64,000 bases of DNA, from positions 1,263,569-1,327,568 of the forward strand of contig NZ_WBVQ01000002.1 in assembly GCF_008933165.1 (NCBI RefSeq), read 5' to 3'. Shown here piece by piece: positions 19,503 to 27,801 of the stretch. The notes beneath the pieces are model-generated. The model worked only from the letters and a program-made list of their open reading frames with translations, was not told the DNA's origin and searched no databases. The stretch's first letter is position 1. Each line of letters opens with the position of its first letter. The position numbers and the translations under genes are program-made. This stretch comes from Phaeocystidibacter marisrubri. Its GTDB lineage: Bacteria > Bacteroidota > Bacteroidia > Flavobacteriales > Schleiferiaceae.

Positions 19503-19940
19503 TTATCGAACAATAACCGTCTCGCCTTTAAGCAGCCCCTCCGTTGTGCGGTCTAAAGTAGTAGAATGAAGTAATTCGTGAATGTCTGAACGAATACTTA
19601 CGAATGAGTCGTGCAGGGGACAAGGTGTTCCCTCCCCACAATTGGGTAGGCCCATCGCACATTTCGTAAACAGGTCATTTCCATCTATTGCTAACACAAT
19701 ATCAATCAAGCGTATCTCATTCGCTTCTTTGCTCAGGACATAACCTCCTTGGGGTCCCTTGCTGCTGGTTAGAAGACCACTTTTCTTGAGTGTTTGCAAA
19801 ATCTTTCCTGTGAAAGCTTCGGGCATGTCGGTTCTAGATGAAATCTCTTTCAAACTAGCTCTGACAGGTTTTTCTTCATTCGAATTGGAGTTGATCCAAA
19901 GCATCGCTCTGATGCCGTATTCACAGGCTTTCGAAAACAT
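19503..19940 (-). CDS. Rrf2-family regulator, probably a nitric-oxide or redox-sensing NsrR-like repressor
   Basis: This 145-aa protein has a winged-helix N-terminus (CEYGIRAMLWI, MPEAFTGKILQTL, GPQGGYVLSK) and the three Rrf2 cluster cysteines Cys94, Cys101 and Cys107 (KCAMGLPNCGEGTPC). These bind an iron-sulfur cluster in NsrR/IscR-type members. It is the first gene of a minus-strand pair with the RIC protein and diverges from the nos operon. The three dyads at 20019-20072 are the obvious candidate operator. The ligand, nitric oxide or redox state, is inferred from the neighbours. Confidence 0.85.
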   Translation of the reverse strand: MFSKACEYGIRAMLWINSNSNEEKPVRASLKEISSRTDMPEAFTGKILQTLKKSGLLTSSKGPQGGYVLSKEANEIRLIDIVLAIDGNDLFTKCAMGLPNCGEGTPCPLHDSFVSIRSDIHELLHSTTLDRTTEGLLKGETVIVR

Positions 19941-20018
19941 GGAGCCAATTTACTTTTTTCTTCTACACATACGTGAAGTGCTCAAAGTTCATCGAGCGGT
20001 TATCTCTGCAAATTAATA

Positions 20019-20082
20019 TCGGATAAAATTGTCTGAATATGATATTTGTCATATTCGGATAAGATTGTCCGAAATAGCTTTG
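20019..20082. promoter_or_regulatory. Three abutting 18-bp dyads and a -7 box between the Rrf2 gene and the nos operon
   Basis: TCGGATAAAATTGTCTGA (20019-20036), ATATGATATTTGTCATAT (20037-20054) and TCGGATAAGATTGTCCGA (20055-20072) lie end to end. Each is an inverted repeat, and the first and third match at 16 of 18 bases. TAGCTTTG at 20075-20082 fits the Bacteroidota -7 box TAnnTTTG and lies 3 bp after the third dyad, a position suited to repression of the nos promoter. The Rrf2 protein encoded next door is the likely binder; this is inference. Confidence 0.65.
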
Positions 20083-20121
20083 TCACGTTGAACATTGATT
20101 AACAAGTAATTCCAACCAACT

Positions 20122-20586
20122 ATGAAAGCACGGTTTTTCATCATAGGTCTGACAGTACTATCACTATGCATTCGCTGTAGCGGTGAGGGAAGCCCAACCG
20201 CACGCCCCAATAACCCCAATCCTGTTGCCGAGAAAGTTGATCCTGAATCTGTGGCTTTACAAAACCATGGGGTGGGTCCTATCACTTCTGTAGAGATGGG
20301 AGAATTGGATATTCAACTTGTGGAAAGTGGCAAGGCCTTGTTCGAAGCAAAATGTACGGCTTGTCACAAAATCGATAAGAAGTACATCGGTCCTGCGCTT
20401 ATGGGTGTTACCGAACGCCGAACTCCTGAGTGGGTGATGAACATGATTTTGAATCCATCAGAAATGATAGCCAAAGATCCACTCGCTAAGAAGTTAGTGG
20501 GAGATTCCAATGGAGCGGTTATGGCCGATCAAAGTCTTACGGAGGAGGAAGCTCGTAGCATCCTCGAATATCTACGTACACATTAA
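20122..20586 (+). CDS. Exported mono-heme cytochrome c, first gene of the nos operon
   Basis: This 154-aa protein has an N-terminal export signal (FFIIGLTVLSLCIRCSGEG; the cysteines may allow lipidation), a proline/asparagine-rich linker and a class I cytochrome c domain. The heme site is Cys78-x-x-Cys81-His82 (CTACHK), and a later methionine-rich segment (PSEMIAKDPLAK) may supply the axial ligand. It lies 18 bp before nosZ in the same operon, so it probably hands electrons to nitrous oxide reductase. This arrangement is known for Sec-type nos clusters. Confidence 0.85.
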   Translation: MKARFFIIGLTVLSLCIRCSGEGSPTARPNNPNPVAEKVDPESVALQNHGVGPITSVEMGELDIQLVESGKALFEAKCTACHKIDKKYIGPALMGVTERRTPEWVMNMILNPSEMIAKDPLAKKLVGDSNGAVMADQSLTEEEARSILEYLRTH

Positions 20587-20604
20587 CAACCTAATTGAAG
20601 TATC

Positions 20605-22560
20605 ATGAAAAAGGTATTGTTCCTCTTTTCAGCCCTGTTGACGATTGCACTGATGTCATCCTGTAATGGAGATGGTAAGTCGGCTTCGGGGGCACTTAGC
20701 GCGCAATCTGCGGCTGAGAAAGTTTACGTCGCTCCTGGTGAATACGACGAGTTTTACGCCTTTATGTCCGGTGGATTTAGCGGGCAAGTGAGTGTATATG
20801 GTTTGCCGTCAGGCCGACTTTTCAAGGTGATTCCGGTTTTCTCCGTTGATGGAGAAAAGGGATATGGCTTTAATGAAGAGACAAAACCGCTTCTAGAAAC
20901 TAGTCACGGTTTTGTTCCTTGGGATGACGCTCACCACCCTGAGCTTTCTCAAACAGACGGCAGACCAGATGGACGATGGTTGTTCATCAATGGGAATAAC
21001 ACGCCTCGTATCGCCCGTATCGACCTACGTTCATTTGAAACTGCTGAAATCATAGAAATCCCAAATTCAGGGGGGAATCACAGTAGTCCTTTTGTGACGG
21101 AGAATAGTGAGTACGTCGTTGCAGGTACGCGGTTTAGCTTGCCTATTCCTCAGAAAGATGTAGCCATTTCGAGTTACCAAGAGAACTTCAACGGTTCACT
21201 GAGCTTCATTTCTCTTGACCAAGAAGAAGGGCATATGGAGGTTGATTTCCAGATTCTCATGCCTGGATTCGACTATGACCTCGCACATGCCGGTAAGGGA
21301 AATTCTCACGGCTGGATGTTCTTTACGACCTACAACTCGGAGCAAAGTCACACGCTCAAGGAGGTAAACGCCTCTCAGAATGACAAGGATTTTATTGCAG
21401 CCGTAAATTGGAAGAAAGCACAGGAATACATCGCCGCTGGCAACTTCCAAGAGCTTCCCGCCAATTACCATGTGAATCGATTTGATGAGAATTCCCACAT
21501 GGCTACAAGTGAAGTGAGAAACACCGTACGCGTATTGATTCCAGAGGATTGTCCAGGTTTGGTGTATTATCTACCAACTCCAAAATCACCGCACGGTGTA
21601 GATGTAGATCCATCTGGAGAATACATCATTGGCAACGGAAAGCTGAATGCAGATTTAACGGTTCACAGCTTCACCAAGATGATTTCTGCTATTGAACAAC
21701 AAAAATTTGACGGCGAAATCGATGGTATTCCTGTCCTTAGTTTCGACGATGTAATGGCGGGTACGGTATCTTCTGGCGGTCTTGGTCCACTACATACCGA
21801 GTTTGACGGAGAGGGAAATGCTTACACGACTTTCTTTATTTCATCTGAAGTAGTGAAGTGGAAGTTGGAAACTTGGGAAGTCTTGGATCGAATTCCAACG
21901 TATTATTCCGTTGGCCACTTGATGATTCCAGGTGGTGATTCACGCCACCCATGGGGTAAATACATGGTGGCATTGAACAAGATCACGAAAGACCGCTATT
22001 TACCAACTGGGCCTGAGTTAGCGCACAGTGCACAGCTCTACGATATTTCTGGGGAGAAAATGGAGCTCTTGCTCGATTTCCCAACGATTGGTGAACCGCA
22101 CTATGCCCAAGCTATTGCGGCAGATATCATCATGCCCAACAGTTTGAAGATTTATCCACTCGAGGAGAATACCCACCCATATGTGGCTAAGGTAGAATCA
22201 GATGCTCGAGTTGAAAGAGATGGCGCGGAAGTGCATGTGTATATGACCACCATCCGCAGTCACTTTGCTCCCGATAATATCGAAGGAGTGAAAGTGGGGG
22301 ATAAGGTGTATTTCCACGTGACAAACCTTGAACAAGATTGGGATGTACCACATGGTTTTGCCGTTCTCGGTGCAAATAATGCCGAATTGCTAATCATGCC
22401 TGGACAAACGGAAACTCTCTTGTGGGAACCTAAAGAAGTTGGGGTTTATCCATTCTACTGTACGGATTTTTGCTCAGCACTTCACCAAGAAATGCAAGGC
22501 TATATCCGCGTGTCCCCCGAAGGAAGTAATGTGGCAATTTCTGCCACCACTGGAGAATAA
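20605..22560 (+). CDS. nosZ: Nitrous oxide reductase, Sec-exported (clade II) type
   Basis: This 651-aa enzyme reduces N2O to N2 in the periplasm. The N-terminus is a Sec signal with a lipobox (LMSSC, Cys20) instead of a twin-arginine motif, which marks clade II. The propeller part has copper-site segments such as DDAHHPELSQTDGR and SPHGVDVDPSGEY. The C-terminal cupredoxin holds the CuA site, Cys619-x3-Cys623-x3-His627-x2-Met630 (YCTDFCSALHQEM). It is placed after a cytochrome c gene and before the maturation genes. No nosR is present, which is usual for this clade. The enzyme looks complete. Confidence 0.96.
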   Translation: MKKVLFLFSALLTIALMSSCNGDGKSASGALSAQSAAEKVYVAPGEYDEFYAFMSGGFSGQVSVYGLPSGRLFKVIPVFSVDGEKGYGFNEETKPLLETSHGFVPWDDAHHPELSQTDGRPDGRWLFINGNNTPRIARIDLRSFETAEIIEIPNSGGNHSSPFVTENSEYVVAGTRFSLPIPQKDVAISSYQENFNGSLSFISLDQEEGHMEVDFQILMPGFDYDLAHAGKGNSHGWMFFTTYNSEQSHTLKEVNASQNDKDFIAAVNWKKAQEYIAAGNFQELPANYHVNRFDENSHMATSEVRNTVRVLIPEDCPGLVYYLPTPKSPHGVDVDPSGEYIIGNGKLNADLTVHSFTKMISAIEQQKFDGEIDGIPVLSFDDVMAGTVSSGGLGPLHTEFDGEGNAYTTFFISSEVVKWKLETWEVLDRIPTYYSVGHLMIPGGDSRHPWGKYMVALNKITKDRYLPTGPELAHSAQLYDISGEKMELLLDFPTIGEPHYAQAIAADIIMPNSLKIYPLEENTHPYVAKVESDARVERDGAEVHVYMTTIRSHFAPDNIEGVKVGDKVYFHVTNLEQDWDVPHGFAVLGANNAELLIMPGQTETLLWEPKEVGVYPFYCTDFCSALHQEMQGYIRVSPEGSNVAISATTGE

Positions 22561-22618
22561 TTGAAAGTGAAGTGGGGTGAGGTAACGGCTCATCCCCGCT
22601 CATTTAAATCTACAAGCT

Positions 22619-23197
22619 ATGAAGCTGTTCACGCCCCGTATGTTGAGCATTGTTGCTGTGCTGTGTTTATCCATGCTCTATTTCTTTCCCCTTTGGGAAG
22701 TAACGCTCATCGCCCCACAGTATCCAGATGGTGTTTCAATGTATATCTGGATTCATCAAATTACAGGTGATACACCCGGAACACTGCAGAATGTGAATAT
22801 TCTGAATCACTATGTGGGGATGAAAGCCATTGAACCAGACAGTATTCCGGAGCTTACCTACTTTCCATATGTGGTTGCTTTTTTAATGGTGTCTGGATTG
22901 CTTGCGGCTTGGGTGAATAGGTTTGAAGTGTACCTGACTTTCCTTTTGGTATTCGGTATTCTCGCTGTCCTAGGGATCTACGATTTCTACTTGTGGGAGT
23001 ACGATTATGGACATGACCTTAGTCCAACAGCACCTATCAAAGTGCCGGGTATGAGTTATCAGCCGCCTCTATTGGGAGAAAAGTACTTGCTAAACTTCTT
23101 GGCAAAGTCATACCCCGGATTGGGTGGATGGGCCATGGGATTGGGGTTGGCGCTCTCGTCCCTGGCCACTTTCCAAGCGAGGAGAGTAAAGAAGTAA
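22619..23197 (+). CDS. nos-operon integral membrane protein (NosB-like position)
   Basis: This 192-aa protein has about four membrane segments: residues 8-25, 82-100, 103-125 and near the C-terminus. A polar stretch rich in Pro, Asp and Tyr lies between the third and fourth (SPTAPIKVPGMSYQPPLLGEKY). It sits between nosZ and nosL, where clade II clusters carry a conserved membrane protein often called NosB. It may help electron delivery or maturation of NosZ, but its activity is unproven and I assign it from position and topology only. Confidence 0.7.
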   Translation: MKLFTPRMLSIVAVLCLSMLYFFPLWEVTLIAPQYPDGVSMYIWIHQITGDTPGTLQNVNILNHYVGMKAIEPDSIPELTYFPYVVAFLMVSGLLAAWVNRFEVYLTFLLVFGILAVLGIYDFYLWEYDYGHDLSPTAPIKVPGMSYQPPLLGEKYLLNFLAKSYPGLGGWAMGLGLALSSLATFQARRVKK

Positions 23198-23216
23198 ATT
23201 GTAAATCTGGACCACC

Positions 23217-23660
23217 ATGAAATTTCCTTATCTACCTGTATTAACCGTCATCACTCTTGGTGCATGCTCTGATGTGCCAGTGGAAGTTCCATACGATCGC
23301 GTGAATTGCGACTTCTGTAGAATGAGTATCACCGATCGCCGATTTGGGGCTGAGTTGGTCTCTTCTAAAGGAAAGGCTTATTTCTTTGACGCTCTGGAGT
23401 GTCAAGTGAATTTTCGACTCAACAATACGAGTGAAACGTGGCGACACTCACTTGCTACGCCATTTCTTCATCCTGGAGAATTGTACCCGACTGATTCGCT
23501 GGTCATTCTCAGGTCTACCAATGGTCCAAGTCCCATGGGAATGAACCTTACGTCTTGGCTCGATGAAGAAGAAGCTACTTTCATTGAGTCAGCCGAAGGA
23601 GATGCCCTATTCACCTACCCTGAATTGTTGGAGCAATGGCACGCAGTAGAACAGCGCTGA
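23217..23660 (+). CDS. nosL: NosL copper-binding lipoprotein
   Basis: This 147-aa protein has a lipobox at LGAC (Cys17) and the NosL motif CDFCRM (Cys31, Cys34, Met36), followed by the family pattern FGAELVSSKGKAYFFDALEC. NosL binds Cu(I) and supplies it to NosZ maturation in the periplasm. It follows the membrane protein by 19 bp and overlaps nosD by 25 bp. Confidence 0.9.
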   Translation: MKFPYLPVLTVITLGACSDVPVEVPYDRVNCDFCRMSITDRRFGAELVSSKGKAYFFDALECQVNFRLNNTSETWRHSLATPFLHPGELYPTDSLVILRSTNGPSPMGMNLTSWLDEEEATFIESAEGDALFTYPELLEQWHAVEQR

Positions 23661-24919
23661 GAAGAGGGCTTGTCGTACTGGCCTTCTTGCCTTCCCTACT
23701 CATGAGTGGCCGTCAAACGGTGGTTTATCCCGACGGACCTTCTCTCGAAGATGTAGTAAGCGGTGCTTCAACTGGAGACACCTTGTGTGTGAATGCAGGT
23801 GTTTATTCACTTCAAGGCGAATTGGTCATTACTCGTCCTCTTTCCATTATTGGTTGTGGAAATGTGGTTCTTGTTGCAGCCGACAAACACGGTGCTATTG
23901 AGATTAGATCCGACCATGTTCGGGTGGAGGGCTTGCGAATTATTGGAGTAAATCGTAGTTACCTCGAAGATTTAGCCGCCATTTGGGTAGATGATGTACG
24001 CGACTTTGTCATTCAAAATAACCGAATAGACTCCTGCTTCTTTGGGGTGTTTTGTACGAAAGCATCCTCTGGTATAATCCGTGGGAATCACATTGTTGGC
24101 AACGCGGTAGTTGAAGCACAATCGGCCAATGCCATCCATCTTTGGTATTGTGATTCTCTCACGATTGAAGACAACGATGTGCGCTCTCATCGCGATGGGA
24201 TTTATCTGGAATTCACGGACTATTCAACCATACGAGGGAACTCCAGCACAGACCAACTGCGCTATGGCTTGCACTTTATGTACAGTCATTACGATTTGTA
24301 TACCGAGAATACCTTTGCCCGTAATGGGGCTGGCGTGGCGGTGATGTTCAGCAATTTCATCCATATGAATCGCAACTTATTTCAAGATAACTGGGGGCCA
24401 GCTAGCTATGGTTTGTTGTTGAAAGAAATCCGCGACAGCAAGATTGCAAACAATCGCTTTTCAGAGAACACTATGGGCATTTTCATGGAAGGATGTAGTC
24501 GGGTTTACATTTCAAGGAACGATTTTGAAGCTAACGGTTGGGCGCTGAAAATTCGAGGCAGCTCTGATGACAACGATTTTGTTGAGAATCGATTTGAACG
24601 GAACAGTTTCGATGTGGCTTCAGAATCTCGTCAGAATCCCAATAGGTTCTTTCGAAATTACTGGGGAGATTATCACGGCTACGATTTGGATAGAGATGGA
24701 ATTGGAGATGTTCCACATCGACCCATGAGCTTGTTCAGCCACATGACGACCCGTTGGGAAGAGAGTATTTTATTGATGCGAAGCAGTTTCATTGAAGCCT
24801 TAAACTTCGTGGAATCCGTGTCCCCAACTCTCACTCCTTCAGATTTGGAGGATCCTTCTCCTCTGATGAAACCTGTGTCTACAGGCATTTATGGACAAAT
24901 GAAATTGGTAGAAAAATGA
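23636..24919 (+). CDS. nosD: NosD periplasmic copper-site maturation protein
   Basis: This 427-aa protein has an N-terminal hydrophobic export segment (LVVLAFLPSLLMSG) and a right-handed beta-helix built from short repeats such as NNRIDSCFFGVFCTKASSG, EDNDVRSHRDGIYLEFTDYS and RNGAGVAVMFSNF. This is the carbohydrate-binding/CASH fold of NosD. With NosF and NosY it forms the complex needed to build the CuZ centre of NosZ. The start overlaps nosL, and the stop overlaps nosF by 4 bp, so these genes are tightly coupled. Confidence 0.93.
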   Translation: MARSRTALRRGLVVLAFLPSLLMSGRQTVVYPDGPSLEDVVSGASTGDTLCVNAGVYSLQGELVITRPLSIIGCGNVVLVAADKHGAIEIRSDHVRVEGLRIIGVNRSYLEDLAAIWVDDVRDFVIQNNRIDSCFFGVFCTKASSGIIRGNHIVGNAVVEAQSANAIHLWYCDSLTIEDNDVRSHRDGIYLEFTDYSTIRGNSSTDQLRYGLHFMYSHYDLYTENTFARNGAGVAVMFSNFIHMNRNLFQDNWGPASYGLLLKEIRDSKIANNRFSENTMGIFMEGCSRVYISRNDFEANGWALKIRGSSDDNDFVENRFERNSFDVASESRQNPNRFFRNYWGDYHGYDLDRDGIGDVPHRPMSLFSHMTTRWEESILLMRSSFIEALNFVESVSPTLTPSDLEDPSPLMKPVSTGIYGQMKLVEK

Positions 24920-25623
24920 TACGCTATACAGGTCTTTCCAAGTCCTTTGGGCATCAAGTGGTATTGGAGGACGTCCATCTCAGTTTAGATCAGCCGGGGT
25001 TCCATGCGCTTATTGGTCCCAATGGTTCTGGAAAAACCACCTTGATGAAATCTACCTTGGGTCTTGTAAAGCCCGATAGAGGAACGGTAGAATGGGATGG
25101 TGAGGTGTTAAAGGGAGATTTATATCGAAACCGAATTGCCTATCTCCCACAAATTGCAAGGTTTCCAGAGAACTTGAGTCCCAATGAATTCTTCCAGCTT
25201 ATCGAGCAGGTTCGAGGCATTTCTGATCGCAAAGACGCTCTCAAACAACGTTTTGGTTTGGAGCCGTTTTCCAATAAAGCGCTCCGCTCTCTTTCTGGTG
25301 GTATGCGACAAAAAGTAAATATTGTCGGGGCTTTGATGTATGACACGCAGCTTCTCTTATTGGACGAGCCTACCATTGGCTTAGATCCTGTGGCCTTGCG
25401 CAATTTGAAAGATTTCTTGTTGGAAGAAAAGAGGCGAGGGAAATACATCTTGGTAACAACTCACATCTCTCACCTCGTTAAAGAAATGGCGGATACCGTG
25501 TTGTTTATACTCGATGGGCGACTTTATTTCCAAGGTACGCCAAGTGCGTTGTGCGAATCGACCGGCGAGGAAAAGATGGAGAATGCGATTGCTCAAGTAC
25601 TAGAAAGTCATCATCATGTTTAA
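24916..25623 (+). CDS. nosF: NosF ABC-transporter ATPase
   Basis: This 235-aa ATPase has Walker A GPNGSGKTT (residues 34-42), the signature LSGGMRQK, Walker B LLLLDEPTIGLD and a switch histidine (VTTHIS). In the Nos system the ATPase works with NosY and NosD during copper-site assembly. It overlaps nosD by 4 bp and nosY by 8 bp. The length is normal for the family. Confidence 0.93.
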   Translation: MIRYTGLSKSFGHQVVLEDVHLSLDQPGFHALIGPNGSGKTTLMKSTLGLVKPDRGTVEWDGEVLKGDLYRNRIAYLPQIARFPENLSPNEFFQLIEQVRGISDRKDALKQRFGLEPFSNKALRSLSGGMRQKVNIVGALMYDTQLLLLDEPTIGLDPVALRNLKDFLLEEKRRGKYILVTTHISHLVKEMADTVLFILDGRLYFQGTPSALCESTGEEKMENAIAQVLESHHHV

Positions 25624-26395
25624 GATATTTCAATATAGCTGGATGGATGTCATCCGAAGTAGATGGACATGGGCTTACGCGTCTTTCTTTGTCCTTCTGT
25701 TTTCCGTCTTGCTCTTTGTTGGTGGAGGTGGAGAGAAGGCGATTCTGGGTATAATGAATGGAATTCTCTTTCTCATTCCGCTTATATCGCTGGTCTACGC
25801 TATGATGTACTTCTATCAAGTTAGGGAGTACGTGGAAGTCTTATTGGCTCAGCCGATTAGTCGGAAGTCCGTTTTTGCCGGTTTCTTCATGGGAGTTTCC
25901 TCCGCCTTGTGTGCGGCAGTACTTTTGGGTTTAGCTATCCCTACCTTCTTTGGATTTACGGAATTATGGACGTTCTCTGCCTGGTTTACACTTGTTGGAG
26001 TGAGCCTATTCCTTACTGTATTGTTCACGGCCTTAGCACTCAACGTTGTCTTGAAATACGACAATAGATTGGTTGGTTTTGGCGTAGGACTGCTTTACTG
26101 GATTTTGCTTACGGTGGTGTACGATGGAGTAGTACTGGTGTTCTTAGTTCTTTTTGAGGGGTATCCCATGGAAACACCTACACTCATTCTCACGGTTCTC
26201 AATCCCATTGATCTGGCGCGAATACTCCTGATGTTCCAGTTGGATTACAGCGCGCTAATGGGGTTTACAGGGGCCGTCTTCACCGACTTCTTCACTTCTC
26301 TTCAAGGTGTTAGTATCATATTGATTTGCTTCGCGCTGTGGTTGGGGGTTCCCATTTATAGAATTCTTCGGAGAGCAGATAGGAGAGATTTTTGA
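25616..26395 (+). CDS. nosY: NosY ABC-transporter permease
   Basis: This 259-aa integral membrane protein has about six hydrophobic segments. They include one at 15-35, the pair around 45-65, the block 95-150 and the last at about 225-247. It has the ABC-2-like pattern REYVEVLLAQPISRKSVF typical of NosY. It is the membrane partner of NosF and the final gene of the nos operon. No good terminator with a T run follows on this strand; a small stem, AAGCCT/AGGCTT, lies near 26459-26473. Confidence 0.9.
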   Translation: MFKIFQYSWMDVIRSRWTWAYASFFVLLFSVLLFVGGGGEKAILGIMNGILFLIPLISLVYAMMYFYQVREYVEVLLAQPISRKSVFAGFFMGVSSALCAAVLLGLAIPTFFGFTELWTFSAWFTLVGVSLFLTVLFTALALNVVLKYDNRLVGFGVGLLYWILLTVVYDGVVLVFLVLFEGYPMETPTLILTVLNPIDLARILLMFQLDYSALMGFTGAVFTDFFTSLQGVSIILICFALWLGVPIYRILRRADRRDF

Positions 26396-26961
26396 GTGGA
26401 ATTTCCGCTAAAGAACTCAAAAAAGACCTTGAATAAGAGTTTGAGTCGATCAAAGGAAAAAAGCCTCTAAGGCTTGGGAAAATTCAAGGGGACTCTCTTA
26501 GAGAGCGTTCCGTCTTAAGTTCGTCGTACCTTGGAGAAGATTCCCAAGAATCTCAATGAATCCAGGGTGAAGCTCTACATAAGTATTTGGTAAGCCTAAG
26601 GTGTAAACTGCTGGTGGAGGAAGAGCTCAGAGCATTGGGGTTGAATGTGTTGTGGTAGAACTTGGAGTCATTGACATACAGGAAAGCATAAATGCCGAAT
26701 GGATCCGACCCCCTCGATGTCTTGGGTAAGGTGGCCGGAGTTGTTCCTCTTCTTTTTGTTCAAACCACGCAATACTTGGACACCGGAATTGATCTTAAAG
26801 CTAAAGGATAACCGTTTTGCGATCGTTCACTAACCCAAATGGGACCTTGTTAACTTTGGGTTGTGCAATGCTGTCAAGAAGGCTTATTTTCCGCATCTCG
26901 CCTGAATGGCGAATCGATAGACGCTAGAGATAAGATCTGTGTTTTTCTTTAATCGGTCCAT
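26396..26961. other. Gap after the nos operon with an AraC-type gene remnant and hairpins
   Basis: No intact gene is visible. Besides the remnant annotated separately, AACCCAAA (26832-26839) and TTTGGGTT (26855-26862) form a perfect 8-bp stem, and AAGCCT/AGGCTT forms a 6-bp stem at 26459-26473. The last 90 bases should hold the promoter of the LytTR gene, but I see no exact TAnnTTTG box. Confidence 0.45.
26567..26822 (+). pseudogene. Decayed AraC-family regulator of the MKLYIK-type
   Basis: Reading through frameshifts gives VKLYI, then KYLVSLRCKLLVEEELRALG (from 26581 after a one-base loss), then VVVELGVIDIQESINAEWIR (from 26649 in another frame), then a possible PELILKLKDNRFAIV. This order matches the N-terminal part of small Bacteroidota AraC-type proteins beginning MKLYIKYMVSLRCK, which are often found near metal-resistance or mobile genes. 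The DNA-binding C-terminal half was not found. At least two frame changes plus stops make it a dead gene. The identification rests on remembered family sequence, not an alignment. Confidence 0.5.
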
Positions 26962-27714
26962 ATGATAAACGCAATAATAGTAGATGATGAACAAGATAGT
27001 ATTGATACCCTCACGGCGTTGGTGAACACTTTCCTAGAAGATGTGGAGATTGTAGGTACAGCCACTGATATCAGAACGGCTTATGGCTTGATTAAATCAC
27101 ATGAGCCAGAGTTGGTGTTCTTGGATATTGAAATGGGAACGGACACGGGCTTTGATCTTCTAGAGCTACTCGAAAACACCAATTTTCACTTAATTTTTGT
27201 TACTGCACATGAAAAATTTGCCCTTCGGGCGATAAGGTTCTCGGCCTTGGATTACCTCGTAAAGCCTGTAAGTCCTCAGGAACTAAAACGATCAGTAGCA
27301 CGACTTCAACACTTTGGTGGACCCGTGGATGATGTAAAGAAAGTCAAACACATGTTTACCAACTTGCTCACCGAAAACAGAGGTCATCACAAACTGTCTA
27401 TTCCCACTTTAGATGGGTTTGAGTTTGTGAAAGTATCGGACATACTATACTGTAAGGCCGATGGTAGCTATTCTCATATTTATCTAAAGAATGGCGAAAA
27501 ATTGACCACGTCTAAGAACCTGAAGTATTATTCAGAGATACTTTCGGAGTATAGTTTTTATAGAATTCATAGCGCGACCCTTATTAATCTTATGTACTTG
27601 AGAAAGTTCAGCAAGTCCATAGGAGGGTATGTGATCATGGAAGATGGTAGCGAGCTGAGTGTTTCAAAAAACAGAAAAAGTGGCTTGCTTGAGGCATTGT
27701 CGTTGAACTCATAA
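26962..27714 (+). CDS. LytTR-family response regulator
   Basis: This 250-aa protein has a receiver domain (IIVDDEQDS; phospho-acceptor Asp55 in FLDIEMG; Lys in YLVKPVS) and a C-terminal LytTR DNA-binding domain from about residue 150 (KVSDILYCKADGSYSHIYL, then YRIHSATLINLMYLRKF). It lies 87 bp before a TPR histidine kinase on the same strand. The two almost certainly form a LytS/LytR-like pair. The targets are unknown; the T9SS gene at 29808 is the nearest candidate. Confidence 0.9.
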   Translation: MINAIIVDDEQDSIDTLTALVNTFLEDVEIVGTATDIRTAYGLIKSHEPELVFLDIEMGTDTGFDLLELLENTNFHLIFVTAHEKFALRAIRFSALDYLVKPVSPQELKRSVARLQHFGGPVDDVKKVKHMFTNLLTENRGHHKLSIPTLDGFEFVKVSDILYCKADGSYSHIYLKNGEKLTTSKNLKYYSEILSEYSFYRIHSATLINLMYLRKFSKSIGGYVIMEDGSELSVSKNRKSGLLEALSLNS

Positions 27715-27801
27715 CAAACTCTAAAGCATAGAGTGTAAAATCAATGCGGACAGAAACAAATTCTTATCGCACGATGTCCCATGTTGTCTTTCATTTGTTG
27801 A

